A stretch of DNA of 27,729 nt from Bacteroidales bacterium (GTDB lineage Bacteria > Bacteroidota > Bacteroidia > Bacteroidales > BM520), in assembly GCA_028701815.1 (NCBI GenBank), contig JAQVPY010000003.1, forward strand, positions 1-27,729, given 5' to 3'. Made by a program: the position numbers and the translations under genes. Below, in pieces: positions 15,399 through 24,100 of this stretch; position 1 is the first letter of the stretch, and every line of letters starts with the position of its first letter. The notes beneath the pieces were generated by a model. The model had not been told where the DNA came from, did no database searches, and saw only the letters and a list, made by a program, of their open reading frames with translations.

Positions 15399-15406
15399 CA
15401 AAGTTA
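15399..15406 (-). promoter_or_regulatory. -7 box of the ZIP gene
   Basis: TAACTTTG on the minus strand, matching TAnnTTTG, 62 nt before the start codon. No -33 TTTG was seen at 19-21 nt. Confidence 0.4.
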
Positions 15407-15441
15407 CATGAATTTTTCTAATTTTCAGGAGATACGCTAAT

Positions 15442-16680
15442 TTATTCCAGGTCGAGCCTATCCGACTGTTTAGGAGGCAACGCCTGCAAATTACGGGTGC
15501 ATAATACCTGAATAAGATATATTACGGCGACTATTGCAGCCAGCATATAAGGGGCAGTCAAAGCATCATTAAATATTACCGTTCCGAAAAATGAAATATA
15601 TATCGGCGACAGGAACTGACCGAGGTAAAGGCTTGCAGAGATAAGCGGCATAACAGTTGTTGCGGCAGTTTTTCCACCTTTTATGGAGGCTATGGTGTTA
15701 AGATACGGTATCCCTACCCCGTTAGCTATTCCAATAAGAAATGAGCCGATAAGCAAAGAGATAACAGAGTCTGAAAAGGCAAGTACCGAATACGCAACAA
15801 TAAAGCATACGGGCGCAAAATATTTTAGACTTTTTCGGCACGTATTAATAAGTTGACTGAAGAACATTCCGACGAAGAAAGCAACGACATCAAGGGCGAC
15901 CATGATGATGGTGATAGCATTACTTGATAGGGTGGTTTGTCGACTGGTGATGATAGCAAAATTACTTGGGTATACGAAGAACAAACTCATACACAGGAAC
16001 ATGCCGATGATGGAAGGATGAAATTTCTTCACGCGCGCGCGCACGCGAAGACTTGGAAGGTGTTGTTGTTCCTGACGATCCGAGCGATTTTCACCCAAAG
16101 GCTGTCCATCATCAGGAGCCGTTATCTGTTCATTCGGGAGGAACGCCACTATCAGCACAACAGCAATCAGTCCGAGCACATAAACGAGGAAAGCATAATT
16201 CCACGAAATAGTCGCCAGAACACCTGCCAGGAGGGTTGCTATCACCCCGCCCATCTGGTTCATTGCAGCAGCAAGTCCCATAAGAGTACCCTGTTTCTCG
16301 GGCGGGAAATAAAAGGATAGTAAGCCTGTAGAAAGCGGCATTATCATCCCGACACTAACGCCTAACAGGGCTCTAAAAATCAATACAACAGCCATATTGT
16401 CGATAAAATATGGTGCTGTGCCGCAAACGACATACAAAGCCAGGCCTATGAGTGCCAATGTCCTTGACTTAAACAGGTGGCATAGACGGGAGAATAGCAG
16501 GTTTGTAATTATGATAAATAATGCGGGAAGGCTGATAATCAGTTGCACCTGCCAAACGGGGGAATCGCAAAAATGATCTTTAATAATTCCTAATGCGGGG
16601 GCGATTGCGGCTCCGGCCATGACGGTGAGCAGTGACATTGATAAGATGGACCAGCTCAAAAAACGAGAACTTTTTTTCAT
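15442..16680 (-). CDS. Major facilitator superfamily transporter
   Basis: A 412-residue protein with 12 predicted membrane segments split by a long charged central loop (about residues 188-220). Family features are the first helix (FLSWSILSMSLLTVMAGAAIAPALG), the loop before helix 5 (FRALLGVSVGMIMPLSTGL), and PPEKQGTLMGLAAAMNQMGGV in the position of the helix-5 antiporter motif. This pattern suits a drug or metabolite efflux pump of the bacterial 12-helix type; the substrate is unknown. The central loop includes LRVRARVKKF, encoded by an unusual alternating GC tract. The gene has a -7 box at 16774-16781 and a repeat in its leader, and is divergent from the patatin-like gene. Confidence 0.9.
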   Translation of the reverse strand: MKKSSRFLSWSILSMSLLTVMAGAAIAPALGIIKDHFCDSPVWQVQLIISLPALFIIITNLLFSRLCHLFKSRTLALIGLALYVVCGTAPYFIDNMAVVLIFRALLGVSVGMIMPLSTGLLSFYFPPEKQGTLMGLAAAMNQMGGVIATLLAGVLATISWNYAFLVYVLGLIAVVLIVAFLPNEQITAPDDGQPLGENRSDRQEQQHLPSLRVRARVKKFHPSIIGMFLCMSLFFVYPSNFAIITSRQTTLSSNAITIIMVALDVVAFFVGMFFSQLINTCRKSLKYFAPVCFIVAYSVLAFSDSVISLLIGSFLIGIANGVGIPYLNTIASIKGGKTAATTVMPLISASLYLGQFLSPIYISFFGTVIFNDALTAPYMLAAIVAVIYLIQVLCTRNLQALPPKQSDRLDLE

Positions 16681-16715
16681 TTCGTAAACACTTTAATTAA
16701 ACTTCTAACAGTAAA

Positions 16716-16764
16716 ATCTTCAGTCACTTACAATCGTAAAAAAGGATCTTCAGTCGCTTACAAT
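16716..16764. repeat. 19-bp direct repeat in the MFS leader
   Basis: ATCTTCAGTCACTTACAAT at 16716-16734 and ATCTTCAGTCGCTTACAAT at 16746-16764 differ by one base and are 30 bp apart. Given the -7 box at 16774-16781, both copies should lie in the untranslated leader of the MFS gene. They could be a regulator-binding site or a small tandem duplication. Confidence 0.7.
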
Positions 16765-16773
16765 TTCGAGTTG

Positions 16774-16781
16774 CAAAGGTA
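16774..16781 (-). promoter_or_regulatory. -7 box of the MFS gene
   Basis: TACCTTTG on the minus strand, a full TAnnTTTG match, 93 nt before the MFS start. It implies a leader of about 85 nt containing the direct repeat. Confidence 0.5.
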
Positions 16782-16801
16782 CGAAAAATTAATATTTTAA
16801 T

Positions 16802-16809
16802 TATTTTTG
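16802..16809 (+). promoter_or_regulatory. -7 box abutting the patatin-like gene start
   Basis: TATTTTTG ends only 4 nt before the ATG at 16814. If used, transcription would start on or near the start codon, giving a leaderless or near-leaderless mRNA. A chance match in an AT-rich gap is the alternative. Confidence 0.35.
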
Positions 16810-16813
16810 CAGA

Positions 16814-17686
16814 ATGAAAAAATACAAACTTGGAATAGCTTTCAGTGGTGGTGGCGCAAAAGGGGCCGCGCACTGTGGTGCCTTACAGGCGTTAGAAGAA
16901 TTCGGCATAAAGGCCGATGTTGTTGCCGGGACCAGTGCCGGATCAATTGTAGCTTCGCTTTATGCTTCGGGCATAAAACCGATCGACATGTGCAACATGT
17001 TCGGCAGAATGGATTTCAAAGATCTGTTAGGCCTAAGGGTACCACGCGCAGGCTTTTTCAGTTCGAAACCGTTAGTTGAGCATCTTTCCAAGATTATTCC
17101 GTATAAAAATATTGAAGACACGCCTACACCGTTGTATATAGTTGCCTGCAATCTCGACAAGGGCAAAGTGGTCGTATTCGACAAGGGCGAGCTTGCCCCT
17201 CGCGTTGTAGCGTCATGTTCCATACCCGTTGTCTTCTACCCGATGATAATAAACGGCGTTCATTATATTGACGGAGGCGTTTTCCAGAATCTTCCTGTAT
17301 CGACCATTCGTGAAAAATGCGAAAAAGTCATCGCTATCAGCGTCCATCACGCGAGGGAAGAAAAATTTGACAACAACATGATTTCCTTTGCCATGCGCTC
17401 TTTTTATCTGATGTTCATCTCGAACACCCTTGAAGATGCAGCCATGAGTGATCTTTTCATTGAATTAAACACAACGGGTTACAGCTCTTTCGACCTCAGC
17501 AACATAGAGGAGTTGTTCAATATCGGCTACAATACCACCGTTAAAAAACTTGAGGAGGATGGGTACGAACGTATCAAGCCGCAGGAGCAGTTAGAATTCT
17601 ATCATCATGAAAAGAAATCAGCGCAACTGCAAAAAGAGATAAAGGAACATGTGGTTAAAATTTCAAAACGAACCACGAAAAAATAA
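16814..17686 (+). CDS. Patatin-like phospholipase
   Basis: A 290-residue patatin-fold lipid acyl hydrolase. The oxyanion-hole loop SGGGAKG is at 11-17, the nucleophile Ser41 in GTSAGS at 39-44, and the catalytic Asp153 in IDGGVFQNLP, so the Ser-Asp dyad is complete. VASCSIPVVFYP (132-143) is also typical. There is no signal peptide, so it should act in the cytoplasm or be carried out by another route. It lacks the C-terminal outer-membrane barrel found in some Bacteroidota patatins. The substrate is probably phospholipid or another acyl ester. It is the first of a run of plus-strand genes; the next gene, FemABX-like, follows 99 bp on with its own -7 box. Confidence 0.92.
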   Translation: MKKYKLGIAFSGGGAKGAAHCGALQALEEFGIKADVVAGTSAGSIVASLYASGIKPIDMCNMFGRMDFKDLLGLRVPRAGFFSSKPLVEHLSKIIPYKNIEDTPTPLYIVACNLDKGKVVVFDKGELAPRVVASCSIPVVFYPMIINGVHYIDGGVFQNLPVSTIREKCEKVIAISVHHAREEKFDNNMISFAMRSFYLMFISNTLEDAAMSDLFIELNTTGYSSFDLSNIEELFNIGYNTTVKKLEEDGYERIKPQEQLEFYHHEKKSAQLQKEIKEHVVKISKRTTKK

Positions 17687-17746
17687 GATCCGTTTTAGTT
17701 CCGGAAGTTATTTCTCTTTTAATTCATTTATATCGTTTTAATTAGA

Positions 17747-17754
17747 TACCTTTG
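17747..17754 (+). promoter_or_regulatory. -7 box of the FemABX-like gene
   Basis: TACCTTTG, a full TAnnTTTG match, 31 nt before the ATG at 17786. No -33 TTTG was found at normal spacing. Confidence 0.45.
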
Positions 17755-17785
17755 CAAATCATTATATTTAAATGCATTAATAGTC

Positions 17786-18907
17786 ATGTACTTAAAAATT
17801 GAGCCAAAGGAAATTGTTGACACCTACAGTACTCCTATCATTCAACAGACGTCATTTTGGTCGAAGGTAAAAGAGCACTTGGGGATGAACTCGCGTGCAT
17901 TTGATTTCTCCGTTAAAAACAGCGACATTTATTCCAATGTCGGGGGCTATTGTCATACTAATGCCGATTTTGTAATGTTTTTCCAGCATCTGAACAAGGA
18001 GGATTACATCGCATATTTACCGTATGGACCGGAGATAGAGCCATCTAAAGAGAATCAGGGCGCATTTTTAGAAGAGTTGTCCGAATGTCTTAAGTCGTAT
18101 CTTCCGAGGCATTGTGTCGCAGTCCGTTACGATTTGAACTGGCAGTCTCACTGGTGTAAGAAGAGCGATTTCGACGAAGAAGGCAACTGGGCAGGACTTC
18201 CGGACAAAGAATTTCAAGAGTTCAATATGAACTATGGAACCAAAGAATGGAACTTAAAAAAATCTAATACCGATATTTTACCTTCCAATACCATCGTTCT
18301 GGATTTAAGAAATTCAAAAGAAGATATCTTAGCTCGCATGAAACCTAAGACGAGATACAACATCAAGCTTTCGCAAAAGTGGGGAATTGAAGTTAAATCG
18401 GTAGGGATAAAGGGCTTGGACATCTGGTACGACCTGTACAAAGAGACGGCTTTACGTAACGGTTTATATCTAAACAACATCAACTATTTTCGTTCGGTTT
18501 TTACGTCAAAAATGGAATGTCCCGACGACGAGGTTAATGTTCAATTATTAATAGCATATTACAGCAAGACACCCTTAGCGGCGATGTTTTTAGTCCTCTC
18601 CGCTTATCGTGCCACATATTTATATGGAGCTTCGTCGTCGCAGCACAGAAATTTGATGCCAACGTACGCTTTACAATGGGAAGCCATCAACATAGCCAAG
18701 GAATATCAATGCAGCGAATATGACATGTTCGGTGTAGCACCAAGTCCCAATCCGGCACATCCGATGTATGGCTTATATAAATTCAAACACGGTTTTGGTG
18801 GGGAGATCTATCATCAGCTCGGATGTTGGGATTATCCCATCGACAAAGAAAAATACAATGCTTTTACAGCCTGCGAGATGAAGATGCAGGGGTATTATCA
18901 ACAATAA
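17786..18907 (+). CDS. FemABX-type peptidoglycan-bridge aminoacyltransferase
   Basis: A 373-residue protein of the Fem family, which uses aminoacyl-tRNA to add residues to the peptide stem of lipid II. It has the two tandem GNAT-like domains of that family. The first begins near QQTSFWSKVKEHLG and the second carries LRNSKEDILARMKPKTRYNI and YLYGASSSQHRNLMPTYALQ, followed by YDMFGVAP and YKFKHGFGG. These are the standard Fem landmarks. The usual coiled-coil insertion of FemA is absent, as in FemX-type enzymes. It acts at the inner face of the cytoplasmic membrane. It is 21 bp upstream of the TPR-HTH regulator and may be co-transcribed with it. Relatives have diverse roles in other bacteria, so the exact reaction is unproven. 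Confidence 0.87.
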   Translation: MYLKIEPKEIVDTYSTPIIQQTSFWSKVKEHLGMNSRAFDFSVKNSDIYSNVGGYCHTNADFVMFFQHLNKEDYIAYLPYGPEIEPSKENQGAFLEELSECLKSYLPRHCVAVRYDLNWQSHWCKKSDFDEEGNWAGLPDKEFQEFNMNYGTKEWNLKKSNTDILPSNTIVLDLRNSKEDILARMKPKTRYNIKLSQKWGIEVKSVGIKGLDIWYDLYKETALRNGLYLNNINYFRSVFTSKMECPDDEVNVQLLIAYYSKTPLAAMFLVLSAYRATYLYGASSSQHRNLMPTYALQWEAINIAKEYQCSEYDMFGVAPSPNPAHPMYGLYKFKHGFGGEIYHQLGCWDYPIDKEKYNAFTACEMKMQGYYQQ

Positions 18908-18928
18908 AAAGCATAATTAACTAAAGAC

Positions 18929-20719
18929 ATGAAACGTTTAGGTGTAAAAATATTATTCGGGTTCCTCTTCCTCGCAACAATAGCTCAAGCTCAAAACTAT
19001 TCATTGCCCGACAGTACCCATGATTCTCGGACATCTATTTTACACGATTACGAAAAATATCGACACCCCGAGGAAAAATTAATGGCCTTAGAAAAAACAA
19101 TAGACCTCTTTTTTGAAGATGTTGATTATCAAAATGCCGTCCCTTATATTGATGAGTTTAATGATTTAGCAGAAAGGCAAAATGACATTTATTATAAGGC
19201 CTTGGGAAATTATTACTCAGGCACACTATTTCTTTCACAATATAAACTTGCAAAGGCCATACAACATTTAATCATTGCAAAAAGCATATTATTGACGGAT
19301 CCTGATAATCCTAAAACAGAATATTTATTTGCACGTATTTATTTATCGTCTTCTGCCTGTTACCAGTCATGTAATATGCTCCCGGAAGCATACGACTTGG
19401 TTCAGGAGGGCTTAGGATATTGCTCCGATTCTATTGCTCCAATGGTTTATCTCAAGTTGAATAATAATTTGGCTCTTATATATAAAGAGATGAATAAAAT
19501 GGAAGATGCCATATCCATATATAAGAAAATATTGCCAGTATTAAACAAGCTAAAGAACGATAAAAATTTTAAACACGACATTGAATACACCGTCAATATC
19601 AACCTCGGACAATGTTATGCTAAACTTAACATGATGGACACAGCATTGGTATATTTGCATTCGGCGAATGAATATGCCCTTACTAATGCCAATAAAGCCA
19701 GATATTTAGCAGTAATTGGATCATTATATAAAAACGAGAAGGAATATATTGTAGCTGAAAACAACTTCCAGAAAGCATTAAATCTATTAAGCAACGAGAA
19801 CGATTATACGCTTACGGCGACAATTAATATGAATATTGCCGAGATCTATTATAACATGCAAAAATACGATTCCGCTCTCGTTTACATCAATCAGGGAATA
19901 GAATACGCTAAAAAGGGCAATGAATTAAGTGAAGAAACTTCGGGATTATATATGAAAGCCCAGATTCTCAGAAAGCAGAACCGTTTAGTAGAAAGTTTGT
20001 CTTATATGGATGAGCACAAAGTAATGATGGACAGTTTATATAAAGTAATGAATATAGAGGAACTGTCTCAATTAATGCTACAAACGGAGATAAAAGCCAT
20101 TGAAAAAGAATATAATCAGCAACAATACATTATCAAACTTGAGCATTCCAAAGAGCGTTTTCGCTTCTATTGTCTAATAGCAATATTGGGTGGAGTTATA
20201 GTAATAGTCGTATTACTATTAAACCGAAAGCGAATTATATTAAAGAACAAAAAGATAAAAGAGGAGATGCTTTCTATGGAATTGGAGACAAGAAATAGAG
20301 AGTTGGCATTTAATGTTGTAGCCTTAAAGAAAAAAAATGAAATATTTACTGAGGTGATCAATAAGCTGTTAACTATTAAAGAGAATGTCGCAAAAGATGA
20401 AACGAAAGACGCCCTATCTCGAGTTATTAAGGAAATCGAAAAGACCAATGAAGGAAACTTTTGGGAAGAATTTGAGATCAGATTTAAACAAGTTCATTCC
20501 GATTTTTATCAACAATTGATAAAAAGGTTCCCCAACTTAACTACAAACGAGTTGCGATTATGCGCCTTCCTTAAATTAAACCTAACAACTAAAGAGATTT
20601 CTTCAATCACAGGACAAAGTCCACTATCCATTGATAAAGCCCGTTACCGTTTACGTAAAAAACTCGGTCTTGAAAAAGGGCTTTCCATAAACCTCACAAA
20701 TTTTATTTCGGGTATTTAG
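18929..20719 (+). CDS. Signal peptide-TPR-membrane-HTH transcriptional regulator
   Basis: A 596-residue protein. A signal peptide (residues 1-21, ending AQAQ) is followed by about 370 extracytoplasmic residues of tetratricopeptide repeats, for example NNLALIYKEMNKMEDAISIY and NMNIAEIYYNMQKYDSALVY. One membrane helix lies at about 413-431 (CLIAILGGVIVIVVLLL), followed by a charged coiled coil (432-475). A LuxR-like HTH at about 541-585 contains TTNELRLCAFLKLNLTTKEIS and SIDKARYRLRKKLGL. This is a recognised Bacteroidota design: a periplasmic TPR sensor joined through one helix to a DNA-binding domain. The ligand and target genes are unknown. The secreted-protein genes downstream are candidate targets by position. 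Confidence 0.88.
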   Translation: MKRLGVKILFGFLFLATIAQAQNYSLPDSTHDSRTSILHDYEKYRHPEEKLMALEKTIDLFFEDVDYQNAVPYIDEFNDLAERQNDIYYKALGNYYSGTLFLSQYKLAKAIQHLIIAKSILLTDPDNPKTEYLFARIYLSSSACYQSCNMLPEAYDLVQEGLGYCSDSIAPMVYLKLNNNLALIYKEMNKMEDAISIYKKILPVLNKLKNDKNFKHDIEYTVNINLGQCYAKLNMMDTALVYLHSANEYALTNANKARYLAVIGSLYKNEKEYIVAENNFQKALNLLSNENDYTLTATINMNIAEIYYNMQKYDSALVYINQGIEYAKKGNELSEETSGLYMKAQILRKQNRLVESLSYMDEHKVMMDSLYKVMNIEELSQLMLQTEIKAIEKEYNQQQYIIKLEHSKERFRFYCLIAILGGVIVIVVLLLNRKRIILKNKKIKEEMLSMELETRNRELAFNVVALKKKNEIFTEVINKLLTIKENVAKDETKDALSRVIKEIEKTNEGNFWEEFEIRFKQVHSDFYQQLIKRFPNLTTNELRLCAFLKLNLTTKEISSITGQSPLSIDKARYRLRKKLGLEKGLSINLTNFISGI

Positions 20720-20922
20720 TTTTCCTTTATTGGATGGGGTTTTTATTGCAATTGTCAGGACAAGATAATTAACCGTGTCTTGATCATAAAAATATTTTAA
20801 CCCTATAAAACAGATAGATATCATCATAAAACATCAAATTGTCCATATTTTGTATGGATGTTTTAATGTATATAATCGGTTTTTGTCCATATATAAAATT
20901 TCCATGATTATTTTAGGTAACC

Positions 20923-20930
20923 TAATTTTG
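20923..20930 (+). promoter_or_regulatory. -7 box before the small ORF and secreted-protein genes
   Basis: TAATTTTG matches TAnnTTTG and ends 3 nt before the ATG at 20934. If used, transcription would begin at about the small ORF's start codon and run on into the secreted-protein genes. No -33 element was found. Confidence 0.35.
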
Positions 20931-20933
20931 TCA

Positions 20934-21116
20934 ATGAAAAAATACGATGAGAAAATGAAAAAAGCCAAGAAAGAAACGGCTGAAATTGATGAAAACCGTG
21001 AAAAGGGTCTTTCAAGATCTTTATTGCTCGAAAAATTGATTGAACAAATAAATAAAAGCCCCACAGATATTAAAAAAGAACTATCTAAACCTAAAGAATT
21101 ATTAACAAATGATTAA
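20934..21116 (+). CDS. Small charged ORF, function unknown
   Basis: A 60-residue product, almost entirely Lys, Glu, Asp and Leu, predicted helical or coiled coil (KKYDEKMKKAKKETAEIDEN, then a short loop and LLLEKLIEQINKS). The frame is open from 20850, but the upstream part is not protein-like, and a -7 box just before 20934 favours this start. The stop codon overlaps the alternative start at 21109 of the large gene and lies 4 bp before its ATG at 21121, which suggests translational coupling. There is no signal peptide or membrane segment. I do not recognise a family; it may be a chance ORF. Confidence 0.4.
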   Translation: MKKYDEKMKKAKKETAEIDENREKGLSRSLLLEKLIEQINKSPTDIKKELSKPKELLTND

Positions 21117-21120
21117 TACG

Positions 21121-24100
21121 ATGAAAAACTCAATTACAAAAGTACTTTATTTAGGGATACTGATGCTATGTAGCATTGGAGCCATTGCTCAAACGGGAAA
21201 CACGAAACAGAACAGCAAGGCACGCCCGCAAAGAGAAGTTACCGTTCCTTCTTTCGGACCGGCACCCGTTACAAACCAGAACATGAATAGCAATACATCT
21301 ATTAATTTAAAGGGAGAGTATTCCGAAGCGCTGATTTGCTTTAACCAAGACTTGAGCCACTTTACACTAAATGATCCGGAAGGAGCAATATCATATGGAG
21401 TAACCGCTCCTAAGTTTGTTAATACCGGAGAGTATTACAACAACCAGTATTATTACTCAATTTTTTCCACAGGTCTGTTTGGTACCATAAATCCGGTTAC
21501 CGGCACGTATAGCCAAATTGCCAGTGGCTGTCCTTTCGGAGGCATAGCATATAATCCGGTAGACGGACAAATGTACGGAATCTCTTTAGGCGAAAATGCC
21601 ACCTTATATACTATTGACGTGACTACTGGTGCGGCCACTGAGGTTATCGGATTCGCAGAAGGATTTACCTTGGGGATGGCTATCGACAACGACGGACGCT
21701 TTTTCGTAATAAATACGGCAATCAACGGTATCAGCGAACTGAATCCTGAAACCGGTGCTTATATCAACAACTGGGAAGCTGGTTTTACCGTCAATTATGG
21801 GCAGGACCTCTCTTGTGATCGCGAGACAAATACAATATATTGGGCAGCCTATAATGCCGATGGAGGTGGTGGACAATTATACTCCCTGAACACGACAAAC
21901 GGTCTTTTATCTTTGATCGGTCTTTTTAAAGCTCAGGCATCCTGCTTTGCAATTCAGACTGAATATAATCCTGATAAGGCTTCAGCTCCAACAAATTTCA
22001 CGATTGTCCCGGACCCTGATGACGGCTTATCTGCAACCATATCATGGACTAACCCGTCAACAACTTTAGGAGGCAGCACGCTGACAGACATGCAAAGCAT
22101 CATTTTAAAAAGAGATGGAGAAATCATTCAAGAATATAACAATCCTTCCATTGGGGCAAATTTGAGCCATGTCGACAATGTACCATCAGCCGGCACTTAC
22201 ATATATACTGCCTACGCTGTCACTCCCGAAGGAAACGGTATGACAGCCGGAGCAAGCGCGGTTATCGGACCACTTTGTACGATAACGGTTTATGGACACG
22301 ACTCTTGGAACGACGGATGGAACCATGCGAGTATCCGATTTGAGAATATAGACGGAACTTATTACAATTCATTTACGGTTATTCATCAGGAGACCACAAT
22401 GGAAATCAGCATGCCCTCAAACACCATTATCAATTGCGTCTGGATATCCGGCGTTTATGATGAAGACGTAGATGCTATCTCTATCACCAACCAGAGTGGC
22501 ACATTGCTTTATAGCGGCACTGCGGCCCCATCTGCCGGCATTTTTTGCACCTTTTCAAATAATTGCTCCGAATCTGTACCAAATGTTCCGACAAATTTTT
22601 CTGTTACTCCGGATCCCGATCACAATTTACTCGCCACGGTTTCATGGACGAACCCCTCTACTTGCATTAACGGCAACCCGGCTAACCTTACTTCCGTTTC
22701 CGTTCTAAGAGACGGCATAATAATCTATACCAACGATAATCCCGTTAGTGGTGGTAACGAGACTTTCACAGACAACACTATGACAAATCCTTCGATTTAC
22801 TCTTATTCGGTATACGCTTCTAACGATGCCGGGATAAGCGACCTTATTACAGCAGATGCCTTTATTGGAGAGGTCTATCAGACGCAACACGGGCAGACTG
22901 TTGAAATTACTACCTGCGCCAGTATCATTTACGATAATGGAGGCGCTGATAACTACTTGCCATACAGTAACGACATTCTAATTATTAACCCGGCTACATC
23001 CGGAACCTTCGCTTTTATAAGCGGCACCTACTCCATAGAAACAGATTGGGATTTTTTATATGTGTACGATGGAGCCGGCATTAATGGCAACTTGTTAGGA
23101 ACGTATTCAAGCACCTACGGCGGAATAATTGAAGAGATGTCCACAACCGGGCCGCTAACCTTATATTTCACTTCAGACGAATCGTATCAGTACAGCGGAT
23201 TTGTGCTTCGCTCAAACTGTATCACCGAAGCGTCTGTATCAGGCACTGTGACAGACTTGGAAAGTGGTGCACCTATTGAGGGTGCCATAATTACTTTTAC
23301 CGGATTCGACGGCTCCTCCGTCTATTCGGATGCTAATGGAAATTATAGCATCGATTTATATACAGATATTTATGATATTACTATAGAAGCAGAGGGTTAT
23401 AACACAATTAACGATAACAATTTTGTAATAACCGACAATATTACAGGTAATGATTATAGTATGACTGCGCCATCTTTGGAAGTTACTCCCGCAGCCGTAA
23501 ACATGAGCTGTGAATATATGGGTGAAGCCCGTGAAAATGTCACAATTACAAACAACGGGAATGGCCCATTGACATGGAACTTCAAACGGGTAATCGCTTC
23601 CGGTAAAGACAGCACTTTCACAAAAGATGAGAACAGCGATGCATTAATAGCTTTCTCAACACAAATTAATAAATTTGTGCTTGGCAATCCTGCAGGTGCA
23701 GTCGCTATCGGCACCGGACCGGAATTCATGAACTCCGGCGAATATGTTGACGGCACTTGGTATTTTTCCACTTCTGCATCGGGATACTTTGGAACCATCA
23801 ACTATACTACAGGAGAGACAAATATTATTACCTCCGGCAACCAGTTCTCGGCTATTGCCTATAACCAAGTCAACGGGAAAATGTATGGGATATCCACAGG
23901 TAACAATGCCATTTTATATACTGTAGATATGGAGACTGGAGCGTATCTTCCAATCGTAACATTAACTTCTTCAAACTATATCTTAGGTATGACTATCAAT
24001 GTTGAAGGACGCTTTTTCCTCATTGACGCCACTATCGACGGCCTTAGCGAACTAAATCCGGAAACGGGAGACATTATCAACTCATGGCCCGCAGGTTTTG

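Noticed and set aside
20820..20880. Inverted repeats (AAAACATC/GATGTTTT and TCCATA/TATGGA) before the small ORF as a terminator or operator
   Set aside because: The two pairings compete with each other, the stems are short and AT-rich, and no T-run follows. The signal is too weak to call.
20850..20933. Upstream start for the small ORF
   Set aside because: The 28 residues gained are not protein-like, and a -7 box lies just before the ATG at 20934.
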